Positions 1-12,066 of a DNA stretch of 64,000 bases are shown here, piece after piece (position 1 is the stretch's first letter; every line of letters begins with the position of its first letter). Both the position numbers and the translations under genes were made by a program. Source of the stretch: Halichoerus grypus (Eukaryota; Chordata; Mammalia; Carnivora; Phocidae); assembly GCF_964656455.1 (NCBI RefSeq), contig NC_135715.1, forward strand, positions 42,407,972 through 42,471,971, in the 5' to 3' direction. The notes beneath the pieces were generated by a model. The model did not search any database, had not been told where the DNA came from, and saw only the letters and a list, made by a program, of their open reading frames with translations.

Positions 1-272
1 GTTTTGTTTCTTAAATTCCACATGAGTGAAATCATATGGTATTTGTCTTTCTCTGAGTGTCTTATTTCACTTAGCATAATACTCTCTAGTTCCATCCATG
101 TCATTGCAAATGGCAAGATTTCATTCTTTTTATGGCTGAGTAATATTCCATTTATATATTTATTTATTATATAAAAACACACACACACACATCTTCTTTA
201 TCTATTCATCAATGTACACTTGGCCTGTTTCCATAATTTAGCTACTGTTGATAAAGCTGCTATAAACATCTA
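1..272 (-). mobile_element. L1 LINE fragment, antisense, runs off the left edge
   Basis: The + strand reads as the reverse complement of the L1 ORF2 end and the start of the 3' UTR: the familiar blocks 'cacttagcataat', 'ccatccatgtcattgcaaat' and 'atggctgagtaatattcca' appear in that order. The copy is mutated and interrupted by a short CA run near 175-192. Its 3' part must lie left of the window. The subfamily is probably an old mammalian L1 (L1MA/L1MB type), recognised from memory. Confidence 0.85.
175..192. repeat. (CA)n microsatellite
   Basis: Short pure CA run of about 8 units inside the antisense L1, next to a TTTA-rich stretch. Confidence 0.85.
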
Positions 273-384
273 ATATTCATTTTGAAGAAAAGTAAAATAA
301 ATTGAAATGCTGAGAAACTTCCAGATAAGATCTGGCCTAGGGACTAGAGATTTCAGTTGGCTTTAAATTATAGTGCTTAGGAAG

Positions 385-1370
385 TGACATCAGCAAGATG
401 TCAGAATAGGTAGCCCTAGACCCTCCCCGTAAACACAATTCCACAAATATAGACAATTCCCTTTGTGAGAAATCCAGAAGCTAGCTAAGAGGCTCCTGCA
501 CTCTAGTCAAGCATAAAACAGCTACATCAAGGCCAGTAAGGAAACCTGAGACATCCTCTTGCCATAATCCTTATCCCTGGCACAGCACCATATAATCAGG
601 AGGAAACACCCAGCTCTCAAATTCTTCCTGGAGAGGGAAAGAGTTGAACTATGCATCAAAAGTCCTAGCTTTTCTGCCTTCTGCCCAGAGAACTAGCTTT
701 TGTCTTGCCTGCTTCAGAGTACAGACAGAACCAGGCATACTCTAGCCACCTGGGGCAGAGTGAAGAAAGATGGCAGATTGTATACAATTGCCGTTAAGCC
801 CTCCTGCAGGCTCCATAAAGAATAGCTGAAGAAAGACTACAGCTTCCAACTTCTCCCTGGAGAGAGTAAAGGGTGGACCATGCATCCAATGCCCCAACTT
901 TTATAGAGGCTTCCCAGAGGACTGGCTTCTGCCTAGCCTATGTCAGGGCGCTAATGGGGCCTAGCAAACTCTAGCTTCCTGGAAGCCAATGAGAGGAGGG
1001 GGAAAAATGTCATCTTGAATTAGCAGTCACCATAGCCCTCTCCCTGGCTCAGCACAGTTCAAGGAGATGAAAACTAACATCCCCCTGGGAGAAAAAGAGG
1101 TAAACCAGGTGTCCAATGCCCCGACTTCTCTGGGAGCTGTCCAAAGTAGTATCTTCTGTCTTGCTTACCTCAGAGCGCTTATAAGACTCAGCTAACTCTT
1201 AACACCTGGGAACCAGTGAGACAAAGACCGTGGTTTGATCTAACATTCACAACTATTCCCCCTGGCTCGGCACAGAACGAATGGGAAAAATCCCAGATCC
1301 CAGCTTCTTCCTAAGAAGGGAAAATGTTGGATAGAATGTCCAACAATTCAACACTTCTGGGGCTGCCCAA
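385..1370 (+). mobile_element. L1-like 5' region with about four degenerate 228-bp tandem units
   Basis: The left end ('gacatcagcaagatgtcaga' near 386, then a pyrimidine-rich 'tagaccctcccc') resembles the 5' end of old mammalian L1 elements in sense orientation. From about 565 the sequence repeats with a period near 228 bp. Landmarks such as 'cttcctggagaggg', 'cttctccctggagag', 'tccccctgggagaa' and 'cttcttcctaagaagg' fall at about 624, 852, 1079 and 1304. A second landmark, 'ccctggcacagcacc' and variants, recurs at about 572, 1041 and 1260. The units are diverged and contain no long open frame. The L1 5'-UTR assignment is inference; the tandem structure is directly visible. Confidence 0.6.
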
Positions 1371-2600
1371 GCTTCAAAAACTAATCTTAGGGCTGTCTCT
1401 TTTGACTTCTGTAGCTATGAAAGATGCTTTTGTTTTCATGTTTCCTCACTGCCTAGCATACAAGTTTCCTCATCCTGTCATTGGTGTTTTCTTTTTCTTC
1501 TATTACATATGTTTTATTACAAGCTCCCACAAATTCTGTGTATATGTACTATGTGTTGGCTCAATAATCTAGATCTAACAGAGACACCTTCCAAATGGTT
1601 AAGAATTATGCATGTTATTTTTTTTTAATAAATTGAAAGGGCAGGTAAGATGTCCCATGTATATTATATAACTCCACTAAAATGTACTGCTTTTAGATAC
1701 AGTGGTATTATATACTGATTCATTCGCTCTGTTCAATGAGGGGGTAAAATATTACAATAATAAAATGAAAAGATATGAGATCCAGTCTTTAGATTTTCTA
1801 AAATAGTGCATATAGTCCATGTTTTTTTACATTTCTTATACTTCTGGATTCTATGTCACCTGTAGCAGATGCTGTTGATACTCTATCCTTATCCCTTTGG
1901 TCTTTTTATTTTTTTCCCTTTGGTCTTTACTATCACAACTTTGATCAAATTCCAAATGTCAGCACACACTTACTCTGGTTGATAGACCTTACTCAGCCTG
2001 CATGCATGGCAGGCCAAAAGCACCACAGAATTAAGAACTCCTGGAAGTCACCTCTTACCAACGACTTGTAGGAGCTGTTATAGGTCTTTGCTCCTTAATC
2101 CTTCAGAAAACAAAACTCTGAATACAGATTCTAAACCTTTTTCCAGCATTTTCTCCAGCAGGATTAAGTTGCAGTTGCTCACAGTGATCAATTGCTTGAA
2201 AATATTTCTTTTATATACCCCTTTCATTTTTTCTCTCTACCCCTCTGCTGGTACTTCCTGGAAAAACCTCCAAAATAAACATTTGCACTCAAATTTTTCT
2301 CTCAAATTCTGCTGTCATGAGAATTCAAACTAAGATAATTACATCAGTTAGATATTTAATTTGCCTTTTTAATTTGAACACTGATGCTATTTATCAATTC
2401 CACTTCATGTAAAATGTCATTTCTTTTGTTCTTGCCAATTTTGTTAGCCTTCAATACTCCTTCCTCACATACAAATTTATTAGCCTTTCCTTTATTCTAC
2501 TACAGGGGTTATAATTTATATGTATAAATTTATTATATTTATATGTGTAATTTTTATCTATTTAGTCCCATATTCTAGCCTAAGTAATAAGAGCAGAGCA
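1371..2600. other. AT-rich stretch, no gene recognised
   Basis: Only three frames of 72 to 82 codons occur, none with recognisable domains or coding-like composition. No SINE head or tail is present. An old, unrecognisable repeat cannot be excluded. Confidence 0.6.
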
Positions 2601-2614
2601 TTGTAATTATTGAC

Positions 2615-2862
2615 AAAGTATGGTGGGTAGTGCTAAGCACTTTTGCTTTGGTGAGTCAGGCGAGCAAGGTTCAATCTCCAATTTTACATTATTTTTTTAA
2701 GACTTTGCTATCTACTCCAAACATTAGCTACCTTATCTATAAAATATAAAAAATATACTTAGAGAACTTGTGCAAAAACTGGATTATTTAATAAATGCAA
2801 ATTTCTTACCATGGTATCTGGCATGTTTTCAGCTGTTCAATGATTAACAGTTGATATTATAG
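2615..2862 (+). repeat. Probable MIR SINE, sense
   Basis: The order of blocks matches MIR: a tRNA-like head ('gggtagtgctaagcac', then 'ggttcaatctcc'), a core with 'cttatctataaaat', and a tail with 'accatggtatctggcatg' and 'ttcaatga'. The copy is diverged, as expected for an ancient mammal-wide SINE. Confidence 0.6.
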
Positions 2863-3394
2863 CAAAAATTCTCCAAAGTCCCTTTCTCTATGCTCTATTC
2901 TAAAAAATATTTTTCTCATATTTCACATTTTACTTTAGTCTTGATAGGCTATATATTCTCTCATATGCATAATGTATTGCCTTTCAATCTATCATTATTT
3001 TTTTTTATCTTTCCTCCCTCTTTATTGCTCTGCATTACTAGAATTACCTAAGTGATCCATAACATGCACTGTTTTTTCATACTTTACAAATCAGTATGAT
3101 TTTTAACTTTTCTGAGAAGTATTTCACAACTCAAAAAGGATGCTTTGTTTCCTTATTATCAACTAAATCAATGGACTCCCTTGTATTACATAGGTTTTAC
3201 TTACATGTTACTCTTTGGTATAATATTCATATATTCATGGAAGAAATCTGCTGTCTATTAAAACTTCCAAGTTCCTTTCCAACATCACCTACAATGACCT
3301 TCTCTTCTATTTTACTTAAGCCATCCACTGATAAGACCACTCCTTAGATTTTCTTTTGATCTAGAAAAGCATATCTGAAATTTCAGATTTAAAT

Positions 3395-3599
3395 TCCTCA
3401 GTCTCGGGGCGCCTGGGTGGCTCAGTCGGCCCTTGGCTCAGGTCATGATCCTGGAGTCCCAGGATAGAGACTTGTATAGGGCTCCCTGCTCAGTGGGGAT
3501 TCTGCTTCTCCCTGTGACCCTCCCTGCTGCTCTTGTATGCTCTCTCTCTCTCTCAAATAATAAAATCTTTTAAAAATAAATAAAAAACTCCTCAGTCTC
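3395..3599 (+). mobile_element. CAN-SINE with target-site duplication, internally deleted
   Basis: The head GGGGCGCCTGGGTGGCTCAGTC starts at 3406 and is followed by the body, a CT run and an AAATAATAAAATC tail. The flanks carry TCCTCAGTCTC at 3395-3405 and 3589-3599, a perfect 11-bp duplication. About 20 bases after the head (the GTTAAGCGTCTGCCTT part) are missing, so 'cagtcgg' joins directly to 'cccttggctcagg'. Confidence 0.97.
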
Positions 3600-4426
3600 T
3601 GACTGCTGTTTCCTATTATAACAGATATTTCAATCACTGGCAATTGTTTGTCAAACTGAGAGCCATACTTTATATAAGTCCATTTATTTTCAATCTATAA
3701 AAGAATTTACTAATCACTGAGGTGGCAATATTGTACCAATTTTAATGATAACTGTATTATTTGATTTCATATGGCTTGATATTGAATAAAAACAATTCAG
3801 AAAGCAGGATCATTCTATGATTTAATTGTTGGAAGACAGAGATAAGAAACAATTACATATCAGTATTATTCCTTTGTTCATGAACTCCTCCCTAATGGCC
3901 CTAAGTTTCATAGTCAGGTTTCACTCACATTTACCACATTAGCAATTTCAAGCCATCCATATTGCCCCAAACTCTTCATCTGACAATTCACCCCTCTCTT
4001 TGCGGGTGCATTTTTCTACTTAATTGAGAAAATATAATTAACAAATTATTTCCTCTTCTTATGCATAAACATATACATTCAGCTGCTTCCACAAATATTA
4101 TTTTCTCTTTTATTTCAATCATATTGAAAATTTTTTTTTTTTGCCATGCTGTGACATGCTTTGAAATTATTATTACTCCTTTTGTATAAATTCATCTCCT
4201 TGGATTTTCAGTACCATTTGCTTTCATTCTACCAAAGACTTATTTCCATGGACTAATAAACCTTCTGGTTCTCTCATCTGACAGTTTCAATTCAATGTTT
4301 CAACATTCTTCTCAATTCTAACCATTTGAAATAACAACATCAGCCACAAAACAAAACAAAATATTCTCTTGAACTTCAATATTCCCCTGCATCTACGAAA
4401 TATTTTACTGCAAAAGTCTGGGGAAA

Positions 4427-4451
4427 AGTAGGTTACAGTCTGTAACCTACT
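4427..4451. repeat. Perfect 12-bp inverted repeat with 1-nt centre
   Basis: AGTAGGTTACAG at 4427-4438 is followed by one T and then its exact reverse complement at 4440-4451. The arms are not simple-sequence DNA, so chance is a less comfortable explanation than for AT palindromes. Confidence 0.9.
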
Positions 4452-5064
4452 ATACTGACCCATCCCCTGACTAAATCTCACCTCTCATCCTTTTATCTAA
4501 CTGCAATCTGTCCCCCACCCACAACATTCCAGTAAGCCAGATTTTACCAATATCACAAATAAGTTACAAAGAGTATCAGTCACATTTGACATTGTCTACA
4601 GTCCTCACTCCTGAATTTTGTTTTCTTGCTTCCCATAAGACTAGACTCAGCTGGATTTTATTTATATTCCTGATCACTCTTTATCAAAATCATCTTTATT
4701 TACATTCACCTTCCCACAAAACATAGACAAGAGATCTCCATGGAGTTCTACTCTAGACCTCTTTACCATTTCCAGATATTCTTGCTACTTTTTAATGTAA
4801 TACAGTTTTGTCCATCTGCTTTTTCTTCTTTCATACAGAAGACAAAAATCTATCCCAGAGTTATTCTATTTCACAAGTCAATTAAGGTACATACTTCCCC
4901 GAAAATTGGAATTTATGCCTAAGAATACTTAGCTGGTTTTAGGTTAAAGATTATTTCCTAAGACTTACTGTAATTACTGTTATTATTCTGTTATTATTTC
5001 TAATTTGATAAAATGTACTAAGGATATACATAAATTTTGAATTATAAGATATAAGCATATAATA

Positions 5065-5146
5065 TATAATATAAACATTAATGTTATTTATTTTAATATT
5101 TTATATTTATATATTATATACATTAGATTTTAATGTTTATATTATT
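5065..5146. repeat. AT-rich inverted repeat, 16-bp arms
   Basis: ATAATATAAACATTAA at 5066-5081 pairs with TTAATGTTTATATTAT at 5130-5145 across a 48-nt AT-rich spacer. The whole 5040-5180 region is almost pure A/T and could extrude or act as a low-melting element. It may equally be chance in low-complexity sequence. Confidence 0.7.
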
Positions 5147-8100
5147 ATAGTTCATATATAGGTTTACAGAAATATAACATATATATATACCTACGTGTGT
5201 TTTATTCTTCCTCCAAAACATTTAATAAAGCATGGGAAGTTTTTTGGAAATGGCCAGAAACTACATGACAAAATATATATAGGTGAATGGCTTCTGTTAG
5301 GTTTTGTAGTAGTCAAATAAATCATTCAGCTTGCATTTCTAAGACTTCGTATTACTATTCAATACAGCCAGCATAAAATGTTTGTTATATAATGAAGGAA
5401 AGTTTTCTCAGGGGTAACAGACAAAAAAGAGACAGCTCAGTTCCATTCAGACATTTGATTTTAATATTTTGTACTACTAGTGTATTTTTGCTTTCAAACT
5501 TATACTCATTGTGTGTTTTCCATATGCACAAACTTGAATTTAGAATAGTCACATTTATTTTCAACAGGAGAGACATACCATGGTATCTGTATATTCTGTT
5601 TGTTGTTTAAATTTCTTAAATGTTTTTCTTCCATATTCATATTTGGTTAATATCTCTATAAAATTTCATAATAGTAAATACTAAATTGATGTACTGTTTT
5701 CTGGCAGCGTTCAATGTCCATTATTACTAATCAACCAAGTTGTTTCAGTTAAACCCCTTACTAGACTATTTTTGCCATAGGGTATATTATTACACAAATA
5801 TAACAAATTTTACCATTATTTCAACAGGCTATATCACTTCCATAAAATAGGAAAAAAAAGTTATTCTTAATAAAATCAAGATTTCATTATTGTACTCATT
5901 AAAACTAGAGGATGTAAAAATGAAAATATCATAGACTTGAAAAAAAATCACAGAAAAAGAAAAAATCAAGTAATAATCATTATTATGTTAAAAGAAATAT
6001 ATCACTCTTTTTAGTTCATATAGTTTAGCTACAAGTTTGGAAAATATCACCAAAATAATAAATCCTTCTCTTTCCCAGAATGGATGTTCTGATATTACAC
6101 TGCTTCAGATTTAAATTGTTTTATGCATTAAAGCTGCAAGTAACCCTTAAAACAAAGTAAGATCTTAAAAATCATCATTCTATAATGTTTTAATGCACAA
6201 TTCATTCAAGTTTCAGAGTAAGCACTTAGATTTATGGGCTCCACAAACTCTCTTTTACAATTTCAGACAGACAGTAAGTTTCCTCTATTTCCCGAAGATA
6301 GTTTTACTTTAGACGGCGTACTGTGGAAGTTTCAATCATTTTAAGAGTAACTTTATTGCAGCAACTTCTGTTACTTTTCAAGTCTTTGGGTTATCCAAAT
6401 TCTATACTAACACATTTATACCATGCACAGCAAAGAATGGCAAATCTATACATGCATGTGACTACATCAGTCGCACAAAATACTAAATTTGTTCTATTTA
6501 GTAATATTGCAACCTAGATATATTTTGAAATATTTACCAGGTATTTAATGAAATCTATTAAACTTTACTCTTTATTTTGTGGGACATAGGTCTAGAGCAT
6601 TTTGGAGATTAAAGAAAAAAATGTTGAAAGGGTAACTAATTCCATTATGTAGAACAGATTTTGTTGGGCTACCAATAAATTTTTTCTATGTCTGGTTTAT
6701 ATTAAAGATATCAAATGTAGGCTTCTCAGTTGATGGAAGTAAGGAGTACAAATTGGGGCTAAGGATTTGTTATTCAACTATGACATAAATATTTAAATTG
6801 CAAAAATAATAGTTATTTTCTTGGAAAATGACTAAACATTAATAACCAATAAATTTCTCTCTAAATTAGGTTTTAATTTGTAAATTCATCTCTAAATAGG
6901 AATGCATACAATTCTGCTGAGAAAAAAAAAAGTCATTCAATCTAGAGCTCAGGCATCTTTAGTTGTCCTGTCAACTAACCCAGATAATTGGCTGATGCAG
7001 CCTAAAGGGGGTAAAGAGGTGCAGAGCAGACTTTTAGTGACGATACAATGTTCATGTTTTCATTTTGGTATTGTGGAAACTACGAAAGGTCCAGACTGTT
7101 ATCCTAAAGGAATCCTCAGAGTTAAATCACTGAGTTCTTTGAAAAATAAGTTGTTTGATGCAGTTTCACATATATTTGTTTTCTACATTTTTACTAACTC
7201 CGGAGAACACGATGTATCCACTTAAAGTTAGCATTTTATATTAGTGTCCACTTTTATAAAGGATCACTCCCAACATTATCTGTCTTCACATTTCCGAGGC
7301 CTGCGCCATAAGACCCCTACAGTCTCCTTTCCAGTTGACCATGATTTAGAAATAAAGTTCTACCCCTCAAGTGAAAGTCTGCATTTGAGTCTAGTTACAA
7401 AGAAAGAGAAAACCTGAGGAACCATCATTTCAAATGACAGATAGTATTACATTGGCAAGTGTCGATCAGTTATGATTGAGAGCTCTAGAGGGGTGTGTGT
7501 GACAGTATGAACTGATGAATAAATAAGAAATGTGGGCGTCTTTACCGCCAGGTTATTTCCTGTGTATCTCCCTGAAATGAACAAATGTTAAATAAATTGT
7601 TATGTAAGTTAAATTAATAAAGTTCTTGACTAGCCTAACTCTAATTAGGGAATAGTCATATAGGTTTCTACTTTTGTTATGATTAACTGCTTTTGTTTCA
7701 TATGCAACATTAAAATCATTAAATAGAATAATAGAGAAGATGACAATATCCCTATCAATATTTTGGAGATGACAGAAATTGACAAATTTTAAGTGCCAGC
7801 ATTCTAAAAATGAGAGGTGGTTCAGCTCTTTTTTAGCGAAAGTTGTGTTTGGACTGTCAAGACTAAGAGGCAGTGCCACAAATAGTGACAGGCCCTGCAG
7901 CCTGGGGACAGTTATTACTCTTAAGGACAAACCATGCCTGTAATTAGTTCACCTTCCTTCCATCCCATCACACTCCTATTCATGGAAAACAGTGCCATGA
8001 AGAGCATTACAATCCTATATAATAGACAAGAGAAGAACAGTTGAGTGAATGTGTGGATGAGCAGGGATGGGCTATAATATAACCTATTCTGTGAATGTTG

Positions 8101-8427
8101 AATCTTCCATGGTTTTGCTCACATATTTCATAATATCTCATTAAATTAACCATTTAATTATCATAAACAAGTAGCTCAATGATCTATACATTATTAATTT
8201 TTGTGAAAGATCTCTTTTGTAATCTGGGCAATTTAACTTCTCTATGAATAGCTCCCATTATGTGAAATATACTTAAGCAATTTACAAACTTTCCATCCAT
8301 CTCTTGAAATCGTAAATCAAATAGTCAATTCTATTAGATGATTTTTAAAAAGGAAAAAAAAAAGCATTCAAAAGCAAACAAAAAAAATAAGCTTTAGCTT
8401 CATGGATTTATTATTTCCTTGGAAATT

Positions 8428-8677
8428 AAAAATAATTACTAGGGGCGCCTGGGTGGCTCAGTTGGTTAAGCGACTGCCTTCAGCTCAGGTCATGATCCTG
8501 GAGTCCCAGAATCGAGCCCCGCATCGGGCTCCCTGCTCAGCAGGGAGTCTGCTTCTCCTTCTGACCCTCCCCCCTCTCATGCTGTCTCTCTCTCTCTCAT
8601 TCTCTCTCTCAAATAAATAAATAAAAAAAAATCTTAAAAAAAAAATAAATAAATAAATAAAAATAAAAATAATTACT
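8428..8677 (+). mobile_element. CAN-SINE, full length, 13-bp duplication
   Basis: The element runs 8442-8664 from GGGGCGCCTGGGTGGCTCAG through a body with 'ggtcatgatcctgg', a CT-rich run and a long (AAATA)n tail. AAAAATAATTACT flanks it at 8428-8440 and 8665-8677. A 72-codon frame across it is a repeat artefact. Confidence 0.97.
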
Positions 8678-9498
8678 TATGAAAACATTAACATATCAAA
8701 AATAAATTTGAATTAATGAACAGAATTCATTATTATGTGAAAATACTTTGGGGAATGTTTGTGTTCTTTCCTAATATGCCACATTTTGTTCTCCAGATAT
8801 GTAATAGAACAACTAGTACCCTAGTGTCTGGTTTAGTGTAAATCAAGACAACCTACTGAGATAGCCATGTTTTATCATGAAGCTCCTCTATTTTCCAAGA
8901 AAAGCCCTTGCACGTTTTTGGATAATCTCACTCAGGCTTATAAAATATTAACCAATGGAAAAACGTAGCATTATTTTCCTAGTACAAACAAAGCTGGAGT
9001 ATTGACATAATTATTCAAGTCAATGAGTGTGTGGCAGGATCCTTAAACAATTATTCGTATCTTGCAATGTAGATGTTGTAGATCAAGAATTTAAAATGCA
9101 TTTATTCAAAGATTACAATCAAATGCAAAGGATAGTTACCCTCAAACACTGCCTATGAGATTTGTAAATGTGTGTAACTTTTCTAAAGGGAAACTTGAGA
9201 CTATGAATCATATGCAAAAAGCTATGCATAATCTTAGCCTCAGAAACTCATCTAGAAATTTTTCTCAGGGAATAAAGATAAGCATAAATATTTAATTTAT
9301 GTTAACCAGGTTATTTATAATAAAAATATTTACAAAATAATGCTCAATAATATGATTTAGTAAATTCTGGAGATTCCAAATTATTGGACGTCATACTGAT
9401 ACTAAAATACGTTATAAAGTTAAATGTATTTACATGGTAGAATATAGGGTAGATATATTATCATTTAAATAAAACACTATATAAAAACAGTACATAGA
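8678..9498. other. Unannotated AT-rich stretch
   Basis: No repeat hallmark and no frame above 60 codons seen. Confidence 0.5.
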
Positions 9499-9500
9499 TC

Positions 9501-9718
9501 ATGACTGTATTTTTTTTTAAGATTTATTTATTTATTTGAGAGAGAGAGAGCGTGCAAGCAGGTGGAGTGGCAGGCAGAAGAGAGGGAGAAGCAGACTCCC
9601 CGCTAGCAGGGAGCCCAATGCAGGGCTCAATCCCAGGACCCCGAGATCATGATGACCTGAGTGGAAGGCAGACACTTAACCGACTGAGCCACCCAGGTAC
9701 CCCATGGCTGTATTTTTT
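9501..9718 (-). mobile_element. CAN-SINE, antisense
   Basis: It reads as T-run, AAGATTTATTTATTTATTTG, GA run, body, then 'gagccacccaggtacccc' at 9687-9703. The flanks ATGACTGTATTTTTT (9501-9515, merging with the T tail) and ATGGCTGTATTTTTT (9704-9718) form a duplication with one mismatch. Confidence 0.95.
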
Positions 9719-10369
9719 AAATGCATATACTGAGGAAGGCATTCAAACAGAGACATGGAAAAGTATTAAAATTGAGAGATATTTTTCTGGGTAGTAAGAC
9801 GTGGGTGATTATTTTCAATTTGTTTCTATGTATATTCTATTTTTTTCTAAAAGAGACAAATATTACTTATATAATAAATTAAGAGAATCTATTATTGAAA
9901 ACAAAATAGGAGTTTACCAATGGGCACAATGAACTGACCATCTAGATATCCCAGCCAGAAAGATACCAATCTCACTTTAGCTGAGTCTCCTATCAAAAAT
10001 CCACATATCTTAGTTGGTATTTAAGCTTCATCATAAGTTGTCTGGGTGGGAAGTAAACCTTAATCAGGACTCAGGTACACATTAAGATCCGAGTAGGAAT
10101 GTGCCATGAAATTGGCCTAGAACTGAATGAAGGACAGGTATGTACATGGTAGAGCAGGAAAGGAAAATAGAGACAACACTACAAAATACTGGTGTCCCTC
10201 CACTTTCAAAGTGCCTCTTGGTCACCCCAAAGACCTTAAACTGTTCTTGAATAACTAAAATATATTAACTAAACTCAGACTTTTAGATGTATTTTTCCTG
10301 AGTTTATACACACCCCAGGCAAAAATAACATAAGTTAATACGATTTACCTGCATTTCCATACACCTTTT

Positions 10370-10572
10370 AAAGTCCCTGGTCCTTGGGGCACCTGGGTGG
10401 CTCAGTCAGTTAAGGGGGGAGGGGGGGTGGGTGGTCCCTTCTCAGCAGGGAGTCTGCTTATCCCTCTCCTTCTGCCCAACCCCCTCCCCCTGCTTGTGCT
10501 TCTGTTCTCTTTCTCTCTCTCTCTCAAATAAATAAAATCTTTAAAAATAAATAAATAAAGTTCCTGGTCCTT
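10370..10572 (+). mobile_element. CAN-SINE with altered internal G-rich segment
   Basis: The head GGGGCACCTGGGTGGCTCAG starts at 10386 and the tail ends near 10556. The flanks AAAGTCCCTGGTCCTT (10370-10385) and AAAGTTCCTGGTCCTT (10557-10572) differ at one base. After GTTAA, the usual GCGTCTGCC and ATGATCC part is replaced by a run of G blocks at about 10415-10432, which joins to 'tcccttctcagcaggg'. The body is shortened as a result. Confidence 0.95.
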
Positions 10573-11819
10573 CATTCCTCAAATGTCCCTTAGGCCACAG
10601 TTCTTCCAACTTCTCTAGATCTTTTCAAGCTAAACCTCCCAAATTCTTTCCTGTTTAAGCCCACACAGATATTCCAGATCTCCACCCTTCCTATTCTCCC
10701 TCACCGTCATCCCTCTCTCTCCCCCCCAAGCACCACCCTCTCTCTGTCTCTCTGGATTTGACACTCATCTTTCTTTACATTGCAGGTCAGCTTTGCCATA
10801 AGGCTAAGTCCTCACACTGTTCATCCTACCTCTCAGGTCTTGTCTCTTTTTAAACTTTCTTTTAAAATGTCCACTGTTCATTAAATACCTATTTTTTGAC
10901 CGCTTGAAATTTTTCACTAAAACACTTCCAAAACACAAATTCTCAGCTACCTTTTGTGTGTGTGTGTGTGTGTGCACGCAAAGATAGATAACTTCTCTTA
11001 ATGCTAGTAATTTGAAAATAGAGAAAGTGGGTTGAGGAAAATGGCATGTAAAATTTTTCTTTTTATCACATAAAACAGAACAATTATATTGCCACATGTC
11101 ATTTATGTACAGTACAATCTATTATACAACTATAAAACATATACTTCCTCTCCCTTATTGGTAGAAATGCATCCCCATGTCTTTGAGAGAAATCATTTAA
11201 GGAAATCAATGATTTACAATGTGTTTTTTTCCTCTAACAGGAAATGTTCTTTTTTTTCCTACCAGGCAAACCTTAATCATCCTTTAAAATATGGTTCCCA
11301 ACGTCTGTGCTTCTAAGATTCCATAGGATTTTATCATTAGCTGTTTAACAGAAAATGCCACATTATGTATACAACTTTACATATCTTCTAACTCAATGTG
11401 CAATTGCGATCTGATTCAGGTTTGAGCTAGGTTTTCCTTTACATATCTCTGCTCTATTGTTTAAACAATTTCTGACACAAAACCTTATTTATACATCACG
11501 TAAGAAGTTTTGACTTTGTTCAGTAGAGATAGGTAAACCTTTAAATTATTTACTAAAGATGGTAAATAGTTTTATTTAAAAAAAATATGGACATTTGAAA
11601 AACAGTGCAGAGCACTCACTGTCTGGAGACAAAAGGCTGGGAAAACACTTAGGAGATTTAGATGTTATCAACCAGAGATAATAAAAGTTTAGTTGAACTA
11701 TGACTGATTTTAACTGAAATTGGCAAGCCCTTTCTAAACCTACTTCTTCAGTTTTCTGGCACAGAATTACAGTACTTTTTTTTTTTTTTAAAGCTTTTCT
11801 TGAAGTTAGTGTGTCAATG
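10573..11819. other. Unannotated stretch with one (GT)n run
   Basis: A pyrimidine-rich segment (10600-10760), a GT microsatellite and AT-rich sequence are visible. Frames of 97 codons (-) and 75 codons (+) lack any recognisable feature. No exon can be argued. Confidence 0.5.
10954..10974. repeat. (GT)n microsatellite
   Basis: About 10 uninterrupted GT units following 'ccttt' and ending in GCACGC. Confidence 0.9.
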
Positions 11820-12066
11820 AGTTCCAGCCAACGAAATCTGAAAAGAAATAATGTCCACCACTGACTGGCCTAGCCTCATAAAACATCCACATGTAATATA
11901 TGCAGGACCTCATCAACCTGGGCCACTGAATAACTGAATAAAGGAAGGTCAGCCACATTCTCCTGAGGACTGGACTTTACCTGCATGAGACATAAATTTC
12001 TATTGTGTAAAACAACCATGACCTCTGTTACGGCATCCAGCTGTATCTTATCTAATATACTGATCA
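11820..12066 (+). repeat. Probable old LTR or MER-type repeat, 3' end
   Basis: The block order 'gggccactgaataactg', 'ggactttacctgcatgagac', 'ataaatttctattgtgta' and a closing 'cttatctaatatac' resembles a mammal-wide repeat whose end carries a poly(A)-signal-like motif followed by 'actaata'. I could not settle the family name. A 132-codon minus-strand frame over this stretch is best explained as chance across the repeat. Confidence 0.4.

Larger units (their letters stand above)
3600..8427. other. Long AT-rich interval without recognised gene or young repeat
   Basis: Nearly 5 kb with no CAN-SINE, no recognisable L1 and only short frames; the longest are 107 codons at 6902-7225 (+) and 125 codons at 7553-7930 (-). 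Neither shows a domain, a signal peptide or a splice context I can defend. The stretch holds the perfect inverted repeat at 4427-4451 and the AT-rich inverted repeat at 5065-5146. Unique intergenic or intronic sequence is the likeliest reading. Confidence 0.6.

Noticed and set aside
7553..7930. 125-codon minus-strand open frame
   Set aside because: AT-rich composition and no recognisable family. One frame of this length in 64 kb is within chance expectation.
8442..8664. Possible functional tRNA gene from the tRNA-like SINE heads
   Set aside because: The tRNA-Lys-like heads are part of CAN-SINEs with tails and target-site duplications; no intact cloverleaf was found in any of the 24 copies.
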